Below are positions 53,060 through 63,458 of a DNA stretch of 64,000 nt, piece after piece. Each line of letters begins with the position of its first letter. Position 1 is the stretch's first letter. The stretch lies in the IMG/VR virus record IMGVR_UViG_3300032893_000763, positions 29,769 to 93,768 of that record. The stretch is one strand, 5' to 3'. The DNA comes from a virus. The notes under the pieces were generated by a model. That model was not told the DNA's origin and made no database searches. It worked only from the letters and a program-made list of their open reading frames with translations. Made by a program: the position numbers and the translations under genes.

Positions 53060-54400
53060 TTACACCAAGCTGGAAGGCCGTGCGTTCGCACGGTCGGCGT
53101 AGAACTCCGGGTCTTCCCACACGTCGCCCGGCAGCGCAGTGCCCGGCACGTCGAGGTAGATGGGAGTCCAGCCGGTGACCCCGTACTTCTCGTGGACGCT
53201 GAGGAGCGTCTGCATGGGGCGGTGGACTGTCTTGAAGGACGACTGCTCGAAGTTCGTCGTCGCCGGGAGAGCCCCGTTGATGACGAGCCACCCGCGTCCG
53301 TCCGGCAGGACACCGGGGCGATGGCCGTGGCCGATCACCGTGATGTCCGGCTTGCCGAGCATGTCGGCGTACCGCTTCGGGAGCATCGAGACGGCGTACC
53401 ACGGGATGCCCGCGTACGAGTTCGCGTTCCACTTGAACGACGAGCCATGCTCGAAGACGAGGCGCTGGCCTGCCACGTGCTTGTAGCCGAAGAACGTGTG
53501 CCAGTTCCGCACCTTGATGCGCGGCTCGTTGACGAACTGACGCTTCGTGAACTCACCGATCAGCCACGAGAACGTGTCTGCGTAGTCGAGTTCCCCGAGC
53601 CCCGCGTTGCCACGGTTGCGGCCGGTGCGGTCGTGGTTGCCCCCGACCATCTCGACCTCGACCTCGGGGAAGATCGTGAGCGCCTGGCGGCACAGCCACG
53701 AGAACAGGTCGAACGCCTGCACCGTCTGCACCGTCACAACGTCCTCGACCTGCCGGTGCTGCGCGGGCCGCATGTCGTCGTTGTCGATCAGGTCACCGAG
53801 CGAGATGATGTGCAGCTTGGTGAAGTTGATCCCCGCCGACTGGATCTCGTGCAGACGCACGACGCGATCCCACAGCCGCTCGACCTGTGAGCGTGTGGTT
53901 GACACGTCCTGTTCGTACACGCCACCCGTCTCGTGAAGCTGGTACCGAGCCCCTGTGTGCCAGTCGCCCGTGAGAAGCACAAGCTCGTGCTGCGGAAGCT
54001 CGTCCGCGTTCTTGCGCCTCGGGATGACGAGCGGGGTCGGTTCATACGCCGTAAGACAGTCCCGGAGCGCCGCGTCGTAGCGGCGGATGCGGGACTCCAA
54101 GGCGGTTGTCTTGCGAAGCTCGGCACGGTTGGCAAGCTCGACATCCCTCGCGTGTGACTCTGCGAGAGCGGCGTCAATGCTGCCGTCCACGTAGTCCTGT
54201 GCGTCCGTGTTGCGAAGCTCCTCGATCTCCGCCTTGAGCGCCTCGGCCATCTCCTGCGCCCGCTTGGCCTTCTTCGAGGTCGGACGCCCTGCGTCCTTCT
54301 CGGCCTTCACGGTCTTGAGATGTCCGGCACGCCGGTTGCGGAGGCTGACCAACTTCGCCTTCTTGATCTCCTCCGCGCTCGGGCTTGCTTCGTCTGACAC
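53060..54400 (-). CDS. Large metallophosphoesterase, SbcD-like
   Basis: 446 residues, GTG start with AAGGAGG upstream. N-terminal ~110 residues are helical and Lys/Glu-rich (possible DNA-binding coiled coil). Then GDWHTGA, SLGDLIDNDD, GGNHDRTG, FEHGSSFKWN and GHGHRPG mark the calcineurin-like nuclease/phosphatase site. In a replication cluster it is likely a DNA exonuclease or end-processing enzyme. Confidence 0.8.
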   Translation of the reverse strand: MSDEASPSAEEIKKAKLVSLRNRRAGHLKTVKAEKDAGRPTSKKAKRAQEMAEALKAEIEELRNTDAQDYVDGSIDAALAESHARDVELANRAELRKTTALESRIRRYDAALRDCLTAYEPTPLVIPRRKNADELPQHELVLLTGDWHTGARYQLHETGGVYEQDVSTTRSQVERLWDRVVRLHEIQSAGINFTKLHIISLGDLIDNDDMRPAQHRQVEDVVTVQTVQAFDLFSWLCRQALTIFPEVEVEMVGGNHDRTGRNRGNAGLGELDYADTFSWLIGEFTKRQFVNEPRIKVRNWHTFFGYKHVAGQRLVFEHGSSFKWNANSYAGIPWYAVSMLPKRYADMLGKPDITVIGHGHRPGVLPDGRGWLVINGALPATTNFEQSSFKTVHRPMQTLLSVHEKYGVTGWTPIYLDVPGTALPGDVWEDPEFYADRANARPSSLV

Positions 54401-54417
54401 TCACTCCTCCTTGTCTA

Positions 54418-54447
54418 GGGGTGCGCCCGGCGTACCGAGCGCACCCC
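54418..54447 (-). terminator. Terminator after the SSB-like gene
   Basis: 9-bp stem GGGGTGCGC / GCGCACCCC with a 12-nt loop, between the genes ending at 54468 and starting at 54400. Confidence 0.65.
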
Positions 54448-54467
54448 CTGGTTCCTGGCCGAGCGCC

Positions 54468-55354
<887 letters not shown>

Positions 55355-55358
<4 letters not shown>

Positions 55359-56113
55359 GCGCTTCCTCCTTGATTGAGAAGTGCCATCCACTGCTCCACG
55401 TACTGCGTCGGCGGAGTCGTGTCCGGCAGTGACAGGATCGGGCCGTAGTGGCCCTTGAGCAGGTTCGTGCCGTCCTTGGCGACGAACCCAGGCAACTCGT
55501 CTACGAGGAGCTTCCGCATCCACACGCCCTCGGGCGTGGCCTCCTTGAACATGTAACCCACCACGTCAAGGTAGTACGGAAGCTGCTCGCGGAGAGCGCC
55601 GACGAGCAACGGCTTGCGTGTCTCGTCGTTCGAGCCCGTGATGAACAGCATCGTCTTGATGCCGTTCTCCGGGATGAGCGTGAGGTCGCGGTACTTCCGC
55701 ACGAGCGCCTCCAACTCACGGAGCAGGATCGAGTAGTGATCGCGCTCCAGCGCAGCGGTGCCCGGCACCTGCATGTCGATGCACCGCTTCTGCGCCTCCA
55801 TCAGCGAGTCGAGACGACACGAGATGAAGTCATGGTACGTGCGCCCACCCCGGAGGTACTGATACACGAGGTTGAGCGTGTTGTAGTCCGGCACCGCAGC
55901 GATGCACGTGTCCCACGTGCCATCGAAGCGCGGCGGCGGGCCTGCGACCGGATTCCAGTAGACCTTCTCCTGGCCCCGGACGTTCGGTGTGTACCGCGCC
56001 CGGCCTTCGAGGTCGAGGGCGAGCAGCGGCTTCGGCGCAGTGTCCGAGAGCCACGACTTGCCCACGCCCGAGGGGCCGTGGATCAGCGCGGTGAGAGTTG
56101 CATCGTTGGACAT
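55355..56113 (-). CDS. Sak4-like RecA-fold ATPase
   Basis: 252 residues. Walker A HGPSGVGKSW (~12-21), a Walker-B-like LLALDLEG and IKTMLFITGSNDETR. This size, with an SSB-like gene right after, fits Sak4-type phage recombinases (AAA_24 family) that anneal single strands. Confidence 0.75.
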
Positions 56114-56148
56114 CCTCCTCCTTCCTCCGAGCCCGAGTGTAGCAGGCC

Positions 56149-57117
56149 CTAGAGTTCGTGCGAGTCCGCGTAACGCTCCAGCGGATCGCGCTTCTCGTAG
56201 ATTGCGTTGAGCGCACCCTCGGCGTCCGAGCCGTCATCGAACAGCGGGCAGATGCGAAAGAACTCGCACTCCCATGCGCACCGATCCGGGATCGGATTCT
56301 TCGGCGCGGCCGTCTGATGATCCTCGCCTGCGTCGAGGCGGGCCTCCGTCTCTGCGATCTCGCGGGCGATGGCGACCACGTGCTTCCAGTGAGCGCGAAG
56401 CTCGTGGATGTTGTGCTCGACCTCGACCCGCTTGTAGAACGGGGGCTTGGCCCGGCTCGTGCGCTGCGACTTCTTGAGCAGGTTCACGAGGATGCCGGGG
56501 CAGTCCTCGTATGCCTCCTGCGCGGACATGCCCTGCTCGATGGAGTGCAGGAACCGCGCCAGGTGCTCGGTGAGGAACTGCGAGTTGATCCGGTAGCCGA
56601 TGATCGGCGCTTCGAGAGAGCCGGTTGTCTTGTGCTCCAGCGCGAGGCGCATCCCGTCGGACTTGCGCTCGACCGGCGCATCGAGCTTGGAGAGGAGCGT
56701 GACGCCCATCTCCGTGCCGTCGTTGTTGCGGAGCGGCACACGCACCGTCTGCTCGGAGCCGATGATCGTGAGGTCGGCGTCCTCGCCGGACTCCTCCAGC
56801 CACGTCATGTAGCCCTTGAGCATCGCCTCCACGAGGGTGAACTCCTTGCGGCGTGCGTCCTCCTCGGACGGATGCTCCGCGATGGCGAGTTCGAGCGCCG
56901 TCTCCGCGTACGTCACGGGGTCGATGCGCTCCTCGGGATTCGGCTGGTAGTACGCAGCGAGAGCGTCGTGGACGAAGTTGCCGATGGAGATGGCCGTGCC
57001 CGCACCGGGCTCGACACGCGGGCGCATCCCGCGATGGTGCCCGAGCCACCACCGACGACGGCAGCGGCGGAACACCTGCATCTCCGAGTTCGAGAGTCCG
57101 ATGCTTCCCTTCCTCAT
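56149..57117 (-). CDS. RecB/Cas4-like PD-(D/E)XK exonuclease
   Basis: 322 residues, ATG overlapping the upstream stop by four bases. LSNSEMQVFRRCRRRWWLGHHRG opening, SIGNFVHDALAAYY, LLSKLDAPVERKSDGMRLALEHKTTGS (D-x-EHK active site) and C-terminal Cys (DRCAWECEFFRICPLF) of the Fe-S-type nuclease. Pairs naturally with the Sak4-like and SSB-like proteins for recombination. Confidence 0.8.
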   Translation of the reverse strand: MRKGSIGLSNSEMQVFRRCRRRWWLGHHRGMRPRVEPGAGTAISIGNFVHDALAAYYQPNPEERIDPVTYAETALELAIAEHPSEEDARRKEFTLVEAMLKGYMTWLEESGEDADLTIIGSEQTVRVPLRNNDGTEMGVTLLSKLDAPVERKSDGMRLALEHKTTGSLEAPIIGYRINSQFLTEHLARFLHSIEQGMSAQEAYEDCPGILVNLLKKSQRTSRAKPPFYKRVEVEHNIHELRAHWKHVVAIAREIAETEARLDAGEDHQTAAPKNPIPDRCAWECEFFRICPLFDDGSDAEGALNAIYEKRDPLERYADSHEL

Positions 57118-57677
57118 ACGAGTCCCTTCGGGTTGAGTTCGTGGTACCGGGCGAGGAACTTCTCCTCGGCCTTCTTGGGGCTCCACTGCTTGATCTCGAA
57201 GGGGGCGTACTCCACGTCCGGCACCCACGTCCACTTGGACGTGCCGTGCATGATGTCGCGGGCCTCGGTGATGAGCATACGCTCGTCGGCCTCCTTGACC
57301 GCAGCCGAGAACGGGAAGCGCACGTCGAACACCTGGCCGATCACCTTCTCGATCCGCTGCTCCGCGCCCCGATACGCCTGGCCGAGGCTCGGGTGGTTCT
57401 TGAGCGGCTTCGCCATGTCCTGCAACACGTACTCGGCGTCGTCGTGGTGCAGTGCGTTCCACGCCTCCTCGGGCTCCACGATGAGCGAGCAGTAGTAGGC
57501 GTGCTGCGCCACGCTGTAGTGCCACTTGGTGTGCCCCGAGAAGCGGCACTGATTGGCGAGAGCGTGCGCGATGTCGCGGATGTCCACGTCCTCGGGCTTG
57601 AGGTCGAGCGGGTCGAGCATCTTGCCCGAGAAGACGTGGATGTACGACGGCATCCGAATGTAGCCCTCCTTGCTCAC
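57114..57677 (-). CDS. HD-domain phosphohydrolase (YfbR-like)
   Basis: 187 residues, GTG start. FSGHTKWHYSVAQHAYYCSLI, ALHHDDAEYVLQDMAKPLK and KEADERML supply the H...HD...D metal ligands. YfbR-type enzymes hydrolyse dNMPs; in phages they adjust nucleotide pools. Beside replication genes. Confidence 0.75.
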   Translation of the reverse strand: MSKEGYIRMPSYIHVFSGKMLDPLDLKPEDVDIRDIAHALANQCRFSGHTKWHYSVAQHAYYCSLIVEPEEAWNALHHDDAEYVLQDMAKPLKNHPSLGQAYRGAEQRIEKVIGQVFDVRFPFSAAVKEADERMLITEARDIMHGTSKWTWVPDVEYAPFEIKQWSPKKAEEKFLARYHELNPKGLV

Positions 57678-57967
57678 AGGCGACCTCCTGTACGGCGAAG
57701 CCCGCGATTCACCTTCCGCGCCTGCTTCGCAACCCTCCTCGCAGCCTTGCGGCGACGAGCCTCACGAGCACCGTACGGTGTCTTCACTACGGTGTCAAGT
57801 TCCCCGAGCATGTACCACCGCTTGATGCCGTGCTGGCGCTTCGGCTTGCGCCGCCATGCGCCCTTGTGCCGGACGAGCCCGTGGAGCGGCACGCCCTTCG
57901 TCTGCGGTGTGGGGCCGGTCGAGTCACGGCCCGTCATCATGTCGATGAGCTTCACTTTGCGAGCCAC
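57674..57967 (-). CDS. Basic hypothetical protein
   Basis: 97 residues, GTG start overlapping the helicase gene end by 16 bases. Very Arg/Lys-rich (REARRRKAARRVAKQARKVNRGLRR). Probably DNA or RNA binding. Confidence 0.6.
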   Translation of the reverse strand: MARKVKLIDMMTGRDSTGPTPQTKGVPLHGLVRHKGAWRRKPKRQHGIKRWYMLGELDTVVKTPYGAREARRRKAARRVAKQARKVNRGLRRTGGRL

Positions 57968-59733
57968 TCCTTGATCGTGTTCTTGTCGCGGGCGATCTCC
58001 TCCAGCATCTCCGCCTTGGTGAGGAGCACTTCACGCACGCGATCCTCGATGGTGTCCACCGTCACCACGTCGATGATGTTGACGGACGCGGCCTCCTGGC
58101 CGATGCGGTGGATGCGATCCTCGGCCTGTGCGTTCTGCACGGCGTTGAAGCTGCGCTGGAGGAACACGGCGGTCGAAGCGGCGGTGAGGGTCAGGCCCTC
58201 GCCTCCGGCCGCGAGCGTCAGGAGCAGCACCTTCAACTGCCCGGCCTGGAACAGGCGCACGTTCTCCGCCCGCTGGTAGTCCGGCACGTCGCCCGTGATG
58301 AGCCCGAACTTCCACCCGAACATCGGGCCGTCCTTCTTCCCGGCCTCCTTGATGAGCCGGTTGTAGCAGAGGTTGATGAGTTGCTTGGACTCCGCGAAGA
58401 CGACCACCTGCTCGTCGCCCACTTCGAGGATGACCTCCTCCAGGGCGTCGGCCTTACACGACGGATCGGTGAGCACGAGTTGCGTCTTCGGCTGCCCGTG
58501 CTCGTCAAGCTCGCCCGTATCCACAAGCTCGCCGTAGGCGCTAGCGAACTGCGTGAGGCGCACCGCCTGCGTGAGCGGGCTCGACGCCATCAGCACACCG
58601 GAGTCGAGCGCGGCGAGCATCTCCTTGCGCATCGTCTCGTACGCCACACCCTGCTTCGTCTTCGAGCCCGCAGGCGTCGTCATCGTCACGTAGCGGGTCG
58701 TGTAGACCTTCTCCGGCAACTGCGGGAGGACGATCTCCTTGACGCGGCGGATCATGCGCGGGTCGAAGAAGCGGAACAACTCCTCGGTGTGCTCGGACTT
58801 GAGCCCGGCGACCTGCGTGAACCCGAAGACGTTGTAGACCTCCAGGGCGTACCGCTCGATGAACTTGGACTTGTACGGGTACTCCGTCGGGGACACGAAG
58901 CGCATGAGCGTCCAGATGTCCTCCGGCGAGTTGGCGACCGGGGTGCCGGTGAGTGCGAAGCGGTGCTTCGCCCGATCCCCGATCCACCACAGTGCCCGCG
59001 TCTGCTTGGAGTGAGGATCTTTCACCTTGTGCGCCTCGTCGGCCACGACGGCGACGAACCCCACCCGGTTGAGTTCCTTCTCCTCCTTCTCCTTCTCGGA
59101 GAGTTCCATGTTGCCGTAGCCCGCGAGCCGCGTGTGCGAGCGCAGGGCCTCGTAGTTGATGATGCCCACGTCGAACTCGCCTGCGGCGATGGCCTCGATG
59201 GCCTTGATCCGCTTCGCCGGGGTGCCGGTGATGATGACCGGCTTGCGTCCCGGAGCCCACTTGGCGAACTCGTCGCGCCACGAGAACTTCATCGAGTTCG
59301 GGCAGACGATGAGCGCGGGGTAAGCGTTCAGGTATTCGAGCGTGCCGATGGCCTGCACGGACTTGCCGAGGCCCATCTCGTCGGCGTTGAGCGCGGACTG
59401 TGCCGTCGCCATGAAGCCGACACCCGCACGCTGGAACGGGTAGAGGTTGCCGAACATCGGCAGGTCGGCGTCCTCCGCACTGCGGAGCGCCATCGCGGGG
59501 TTGATCCGCGTGGCCTGCTCGTTCGCGGCCCAAGCGTTCAGCGCCGGGCCGACCTCCAGTTCGGCGGCGAAGACCGCGCGAAGCTGGACGCACGCGGCCC
59601 ACGAGAGCGGCACGTACCACACGGACTCGTCGTTGTCCCAACGAGCGCCGGGGATGATCTTCACCCGCTCCTTGTCGCGGAACTGTGCGTAGACGTTGAT
59701 CCGGCTTCCGCCGGGGTCGATCTCTGCGAGCAT
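57952..59733 (-). CDS. SNF2-family DNA helicase/translocase
   Basis: 593 residues from the ATG after GGAGGAGGAG. An N-terminal HARP-like region (~1-80) precedes the helicase core: ALNADEMGLGKSVQAIG (motif I), VADEAHKVKD (II, DEAH), ALTGTPVANSPEDIW (III) and C-terminal AAGGEGLTLTAAS with QAEDRIHRIGQ (V-VI). The SMARCAL1-like layout suggests fork remodelling or annealing. Confidence 0.85.
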   Translation of the reverse strand: MLAEIDPGGSRINVYAQFRDKERVKIIPGARWDNDESVWYVPLSWAACVQLRAVFAAELEVGPALNAWAANEQATRINPAMALRSAEDADLPMFGNLYPFQRAGVGFMATAQSALNADEMGLGKSVQAIGTLEYLNAYPALIVCPNSMKFSWRDEFAKWAPGRKPVIITGTPAKRIKAIEAIAAGEFDVGIINYEALRSHTRLAGYGNMELSEKEKEEKELNRVGFVAVVADEAHKVKDPHSKQTRALWWIGDRAKHRFALTGTPVANSPEDIWTLMRFVSPTEYPYKSKFIERYALEVYNVFGFTQVAGLKSEHTEELFRFFDPRMIRRVKEIVLPQLPEKVYTTRYVTMTTPAGSKTKQGVAYETMRKEMLAALDSGVLMASSPLTQAVRLTQFASAYGELVDTGELDEHGQPKTQLVLTDPSCKADALEEVILEVGDEQVVVFAESKQLINLCYNRLIKEAGKKDGPMFGWKFGLITGDVPDYQRAENVRLFQAGQLKVLLLTLAAGGEGLTLTAASTAVFLQRSFNAVQNAQAEDRIHRIGQEAASVNIIDVVTVDTIEDRVREVLLTKAEMLEEIARDKNTIKEWLAK

Positions 59734-59753
59734 AGGTTCCTCCTCCTCCTCGG

Positions 59754-60191
59754 CTACGAGGGTAGCAGACGACGCCGGTCGATGAGGTTCGCCTCCGCCA
59801 GGTACTTGACGAGATGGCCCGAGGCCGAACGTGCGTGGTCGGGGCCGGGCGTGTACCACCCGAGGCGCTTGAGCTTGTCGGAGCCTGCGAACTTGTAAGC
59901 CCCCGGCTCCTGTGTGACGAATGTCTTGCCCGCCTTCGAGCAGAGGAAGCGCAGCACACCGATCATCTCGATGGTGACGTTCGCCTCCCGAGCACGCGGG
60001 CCGGAGATGCGGAAGTCCTCGCAGACGATCACGTCCGACGCTGCGACCCACGCCTCGACCTGTGCGTAGAACTCCTCGGGCGTCCATGTCCACGCGGCGA
60101 AGCCCTCGGTGCCCTCGCCCATGAGGCCGACGTTCGTCCACGCGGCCACGCCGACGTGCGGGCCGGGGTCAACGCAGAAGACACGCATCAT
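59754..60191 (-). CDS. RuvC-like Holliday-junction resolvase
   Basis: 145 residues. VFCVDPGPHVGVAAW (first Asp), DVIVCEDFRIS (Glu/Asp), and a C-terminal PDHARSASGHLVKYL (Asp/His) fit the RNase H-fold catalytic set. Start overlaps the upstream TGA as ATGA. Resolves recombination or replication junctions. Confidence 0.75.
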   Translation of the reverse strand: MMRVFCVDPGPHVGVAAWTNVGLMGEGTEGFAAWTWTPEEFYAQVEAWVAASDVIVCEDFRISGPRAREANVTIEMIGVLRFLCSKAGKTFVTQEPGAYKFAGSDKLKRLGWYTPGPDHARSASGHLVKYLAEANLIDRRRLLPS

Positions 60192-60598
60192 GTGGCAGGC
60201 ACCCCGCCCTCTTGGATGTTGAGCGCGACCCGTGCGCCCTCGATCCGCTGGACGTAGAGGTTGTACCGCGCGAGCGTGGCCGGGTAGCCGAGCACGTACT
60301 CGCGTGTGCGCTCCTCCCACGGGCCGAACTCGCATCCCTCCGGGAACTGCGAGGCGGTGAGGTCGTAGATCACGTCGTTGGCAAGGAGGTTCGCGTAGTG
60401 CGACTCCTCGCGGCCATCGGGGTAGGTGACGACGCAGCGGATGAGACGCCCTTCGAGGGCGTCTTGGATCACGCACGCGGTGATCGCGCACTGCCCGCGC
60501 GAGGGGTTGGCCTTGCTCCACTCCTCCGGGCTCGCGCTCGTCTCGGCGTTCCACGCCGCACACAGCACGGCGATGTTCAAGTCGTACTCGTCGCTCAT
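60188..60598 (-). CDS. YunG-like protein
   Basis: 136 residues from MSDEYDLN. SRGQCAITACVIQDALEGRLIRCVV, EESHYANLLANDVIYDLTASQFPEG matches the Cys/His pattern of YunG, a papain-like fold in phages and bacteria; function unclear. Coupled to both neighbours by ATGA overlaps. Confidence 0.65.
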   Translation of the reverse strand: MSDEYDLNIAVLCAAWNAETSASPEEWSKANPSRGQCAITACVIQDALEGRLIRCVVTYPDGREESHYANLLANDVIYDLTASQFPEGCEFGPWEERTREYVLGYPATLARYNLYVQRIEGARVALNIQEGGVPAT

Positions 60599-61173
60599 CA
60601 GTGCCCTCCGTAGATGTCGGGGATGTCGCACTCGCCATCCGGCAAGTGCGTGCCGTCGCAGCGGACGTGGTGCTTCTTGACGGGCGAGCAACACCCGTCG
60701 CAGCCGTGCACGTCGATCCCGTCCACGATCTCGTCGGGATCGGGGTGGCCGATGCCATGCGGACAGATGCGCTCCATGTGCGGGGGCTTGATGTCGAACG
60801 GCCCGCCCGTGCGCCAGTTCGTCGGCCAGTCCTTCATGTGGTGGTCGCTCGGGTGGTGGATCACGCAGCCGCGCCCGACGCAGTGCTTGGCGTCGTGGAC
60901 GCGAACGATGACCTGGCCCGTGCCCGTCGTGTACGTGTTCTCGTCGGGGTCGAACGTCCCTCCGTTGGGGATGGTCGGCACCGAGATGATCTCACGCGGC
61001 TCCTCGACCGGCTCCTCCTCGACCGGCTCGGGGCCGAGCACGTCGGTGATGAGCGTCTCGATGTCCTCGCGGGCGATGTAGAAGTACCAACCGCTCGTGA
61101 GGTAGTTGCCCTCGCGGGCCTTGATGAACGCCTCACGCAGCCTCTCGGCGGCGCGGACTACCTTGTCATCCAT
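60598..61173 (-). CDS. Cys/His-rich hypothetical protein
   Basis: 191 residues from the ATG at 61173. A helical N-terminus, an acidic Pro/Glu linker (PVEEEPVEEP), then many Cys/His (HCVGRGCVIHHPSDHH, ICPHGIGHPD, VHGCDGCCSP, HHVRCDGTH), suggesting several metal sites. No family recognised. Confidence 0.6.
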   Translation of the reverse strand: MDDKVVRAAERLREAFIKAREGNYLTSGWYFYIAREDIETLITDVLGPEPVEEEPVEEPREIISVPTIPNGGTFDPDENTYTTGTGQVIVRVHDAKHCVGRGCVIHHPSDHHMKDWPTNWRTGGPFDIKPPHMERICPHGIGHPDPDEIVDGIDVHGCDGCCSPVKKHHVRCDGTHLPDGECDIPDIYGGH

Positions 61174-61495
61174 TCTTTCTCCCGTCCGGCGCTGCGAGAT
61201 GGCCGAGCGCCTCGATTGCGCGAGCACGGCGGCGCTCGCAGAGGTACGGGAGCATAGCCTCAAGCACGTTGACTACATCATCGCGCCGGAAGCACTCCCA
61301 CCGCGTCATGCGGCCCTTGGCAGGGTAGACCTTACCTACTCCGAAGACACGGAGCAGTTCGGAGATCACGTCCGCGTCCTTCGACCCGACCACTAACGTC
61401 ACGTGCTGGCGATAGCGTCCCTTGGGCTTACGTACCGAGATACAGCCCTCGCCCTCAAACACGCCCGTCGCCCACTCTACGCCGCGCGAAGCCAC
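61166..61495 (-). CDS. LAGLIDADG homing endonuclease (free-standing)
   Basis: 109 residues from a GTG at 61495. WATGVFEGEGCISV is the LAGLIDADG helix with its catalytic acidic residue, followed by the usual strands (QHVTLVVGSKDADVISELLRVFG) and VVNVLEAMLPYL. One motif, so it probably acts as a dimer. Its first 19 bases lie inside the end of the DNA polymerase gene. Confidence 0.8.
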   Translation of the reverse strand: MASRGVEWATGVFEGEGCISVRKPKGRYRQHVTLVVGSKDADVISELLRVFGVGKVYPAKGRMTRWECFRRDDVVNVLEAMLPYLCERRRARAIEALGHLAAPDGRKNG

Positions 61496-63318
61496 TCTGC
61501 ATCCTCTGTGGGAATGTACTTGGGGAAGTCGTCGCGGTAGTGGTCGCCCCACCGATGCACGATGTCGGACTCGATCTCAAGAGTCACGCCGGGAAACGCA
61601 TGGCGCTCGGGCATGACCTCCTCGATGATCGCCTTGACGTGGTGGCGCTCCTCGATGGGAACCTCGTAGATGAGTTCGTCGTGCACCGCGAGCCGGAAGT
61701 ATTCCCCGATGCCCGCGTGGTCAAGCTGGACGATCTTCTGCTTGAGCACGACCGCGCACGAGCCCTGGATGGTGAAGTTGACGCCCTTGTACGCCTTCTC
61801 CGCCTCGACCGGCAACCACCGGCCGTCGATGAGTGTGACGTGGCCGTAGCCGCGCCGCTTGCCTCCGGCGCTCGTGATGACCTGCTCGACCACCTTGGCG
61901 GCGTAACCCTTGATGCCGGGGAACATCTCATCGTACTGCTTGCGGAACTCGCGGGCCTGGTCAACGGGGATCTCGGCGGTGACGGCGAACTTCTCCACAC
62001 CTGCGCCGTAGATGTTGGCGAAGCCGCCGTTCTTGCAGAGGGTGCGCTGCGGCTTGGTGAAGTTCTCGCCGTAGAGCTTGGTCGCGGTGAAGTTGTGGAG
62101 GTCTTCGCCGCGAGCGTAGGCGGCGAGCATCTCGGGCTCCTGTGCGAACGACGCGAGCACACGCATCTCCATGCCCGAGAAGTCGGCCATCACGAAGCAG
62201 TGCCCGTCGCGCGGGATGATCGCGTCCCGGATCACGCGACCGCGAGGGAGCGTCTGGAGCGGCGGGTCGGTGACGGACATGCGGCCGGTGCGTGCGGCGA
62301 CCGGCTTGGTGCTCGGATGGAGTGCGCCGTAGACGCCGAGGCCCACGGCATCGCCCTTCGTGTTGATGCCGTAGCCGACGTTGGCGAACTTGCGGATGTA
62401 CGAGTTGAGCAGGCGCTCGTCCTTGCGCCACTGCGAGAGCACGGTGGCGATGGGGAAGCTCCCGCCCGCCTCGGAGCCGAGCCACTTGAGCACGTCCTTG
62501 TCCACGCTGAGGTTGCCGTTCTCGGTGTAGACATCCCACTGTGCGCCCATCGCGTGCAGTGCGTCGATGACCTGCTTGTCGCTGCCAGGGTTGAGGCCCG
62601 GCGCGAGCGCCTCGATCTGTGCTTCGAGGTCGTAGACGGACTGCGCGAGCTTCTGCTCCGCGAGCCAACGGTAGCCCTCGTCCACGCGGAGCCCGGCAAG
62701 CTCGGCCTCGCGGAGGCAGTGGATCGCGGCAAGCTCGATCTCGTAGGGCACCTTGCGTGTCTCGGGATAGAGCTTCTCCGCGAGCGCCGACGAGAGGCAG
62801 GTGTCCAGCACGCCGTACTTCCAGTATGCGGGCACCCACGTAGGGATCGTGGCCCACGTCCAGCCGCCCTCGACCATCGCCTTCTTGAGAAGCTCCTGGC
62901 CCAAGGTCGCACGCTTGTCGATCCAGCGCCCGGCGGCGGGCTTGAGGCCCATCGCGGCGGCGGGGTCGGCCAGGTGGGTCATAATCATCGAGTCGTGCGC
63001 GAGCTTCTGCGGGATGACGATGCCGTCGTGCTTGAGCATCTTCGAGTCGAACAGGAGGTTGTGGCAGACAATGGGGCGGTCGTACCGCTTCACGGCGTCC
63101 GCCACGACACCGCGCCAGTCGTTGTAGTCGAACGCCCACCCCGTCTCGCAGTCTCCGAACTGCGCCAGGCGAATCTTGTCGTAGCCGACGAGCAGCCCGC
63201 TCGTCTCGACATCGACGGCGAGGAACTCGCGGCGCTGCCCGAGCCACTCGAAGAACTCCCACACGTGCTCGATCTTCTCCACCCGGCGCAGCCGGATGTT
63301 GGCGATGTTGTCGATCAC
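61477..63318 (-). CDS. polA: Family A DNA polymerase
   Basis: 613 residues, GTG start. 3'-5' exonuclease domain with FLAVDVETSG (D36, E38) and DTCLSSALAEKLY; polymerase domain with TGRMSVTDPPLQTLPRG, motif A DFSGMEMRVLA, motif B RTLCKNGGFANIYGAG and motif C VHDELIYEV. No 5'-3' exonuclease domain. The phage replicase. Confidence 0.9.
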   Translation of the reverse strand: MIDNIANIRLRRVEKIEHVWEFFEWLGQRREFLAVDVETSGLLVGYDKIRLAQFGDCETGWAFDYNDWRGVVADAVKRYDRPIVCHNLLFDSKMLKHDGIVIPQKLAHDSMIMTHLADPAAAMGLKPAAGRWIDKRATLGQELLKKAMVEGGWTWATIPTWVPAYWKYGVLDTCLSSALAEKLYPETRKVPYEIELAAIHCLREAELAGLRVDEGYRWLAEQKLAQSVYDLEAQIEALAPGLNPGSDKQVIDALHAMGAQWDVYTENGNLSVDKDVLKWLGSEAGGSFPIATVLSQWRKDERLLNSYIRKFANVGYGINTKGDAVGLGVYGALHPSTKPVAARTGRMSVTDPPLQTLPRGRVIRDAIIPRDGHCFVMADFSGMEMRVLASFAQEPEMLAAYARGEDLHNFTATKLYGENFTKPQRTLCKNGGFANIYGAGVEKFAVTAEIPVDQAREFRKQYDEMFPGIKGYAAKVVEQVITSAGGKRRGYGHVTLIDGRWLPVEAEKAYKGVNFTIQGSCAVVLKQKIVQLDHAGIGEYFRLAVHDELIYEVPIEERHHVKAIIEEVMPERHAFPGVTLEIESDIVHRWGDHYRDDFPKYIPTEDAEWLRAA

Positions 63319-63339
63319 GCCGGGTGGAGTTCGATCACG

Positions 63340-63456
63340 CTAGAGAATCTCGGCAAGGAGCACGAGCAGGGCGACCACGACGGAGAGCGCGAAGCACCAC
63401 GGCGTGACGACGAGCCCGAGAATGATGCCGAGCACGAACAGGAAGAAAAGACCCAC
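63340..63456 (-). CDS. 38-aa two-helix membrane peptide
   Basis: VGLFFLFVLGIILGLVV and FALSVVVALLVLLAEIL make two hydrophobic helices with a short turn. GTG start two bases after the stop of the kinase gene. Possible membrane accessory; easily missed by gene finders. Confidence 0.45.
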   Translation of the reverse strand: MGLFFLFVLGIILGLVVTPWCFALSVVVALLVLLAEIL

Positions 63457-63458
63457 AG

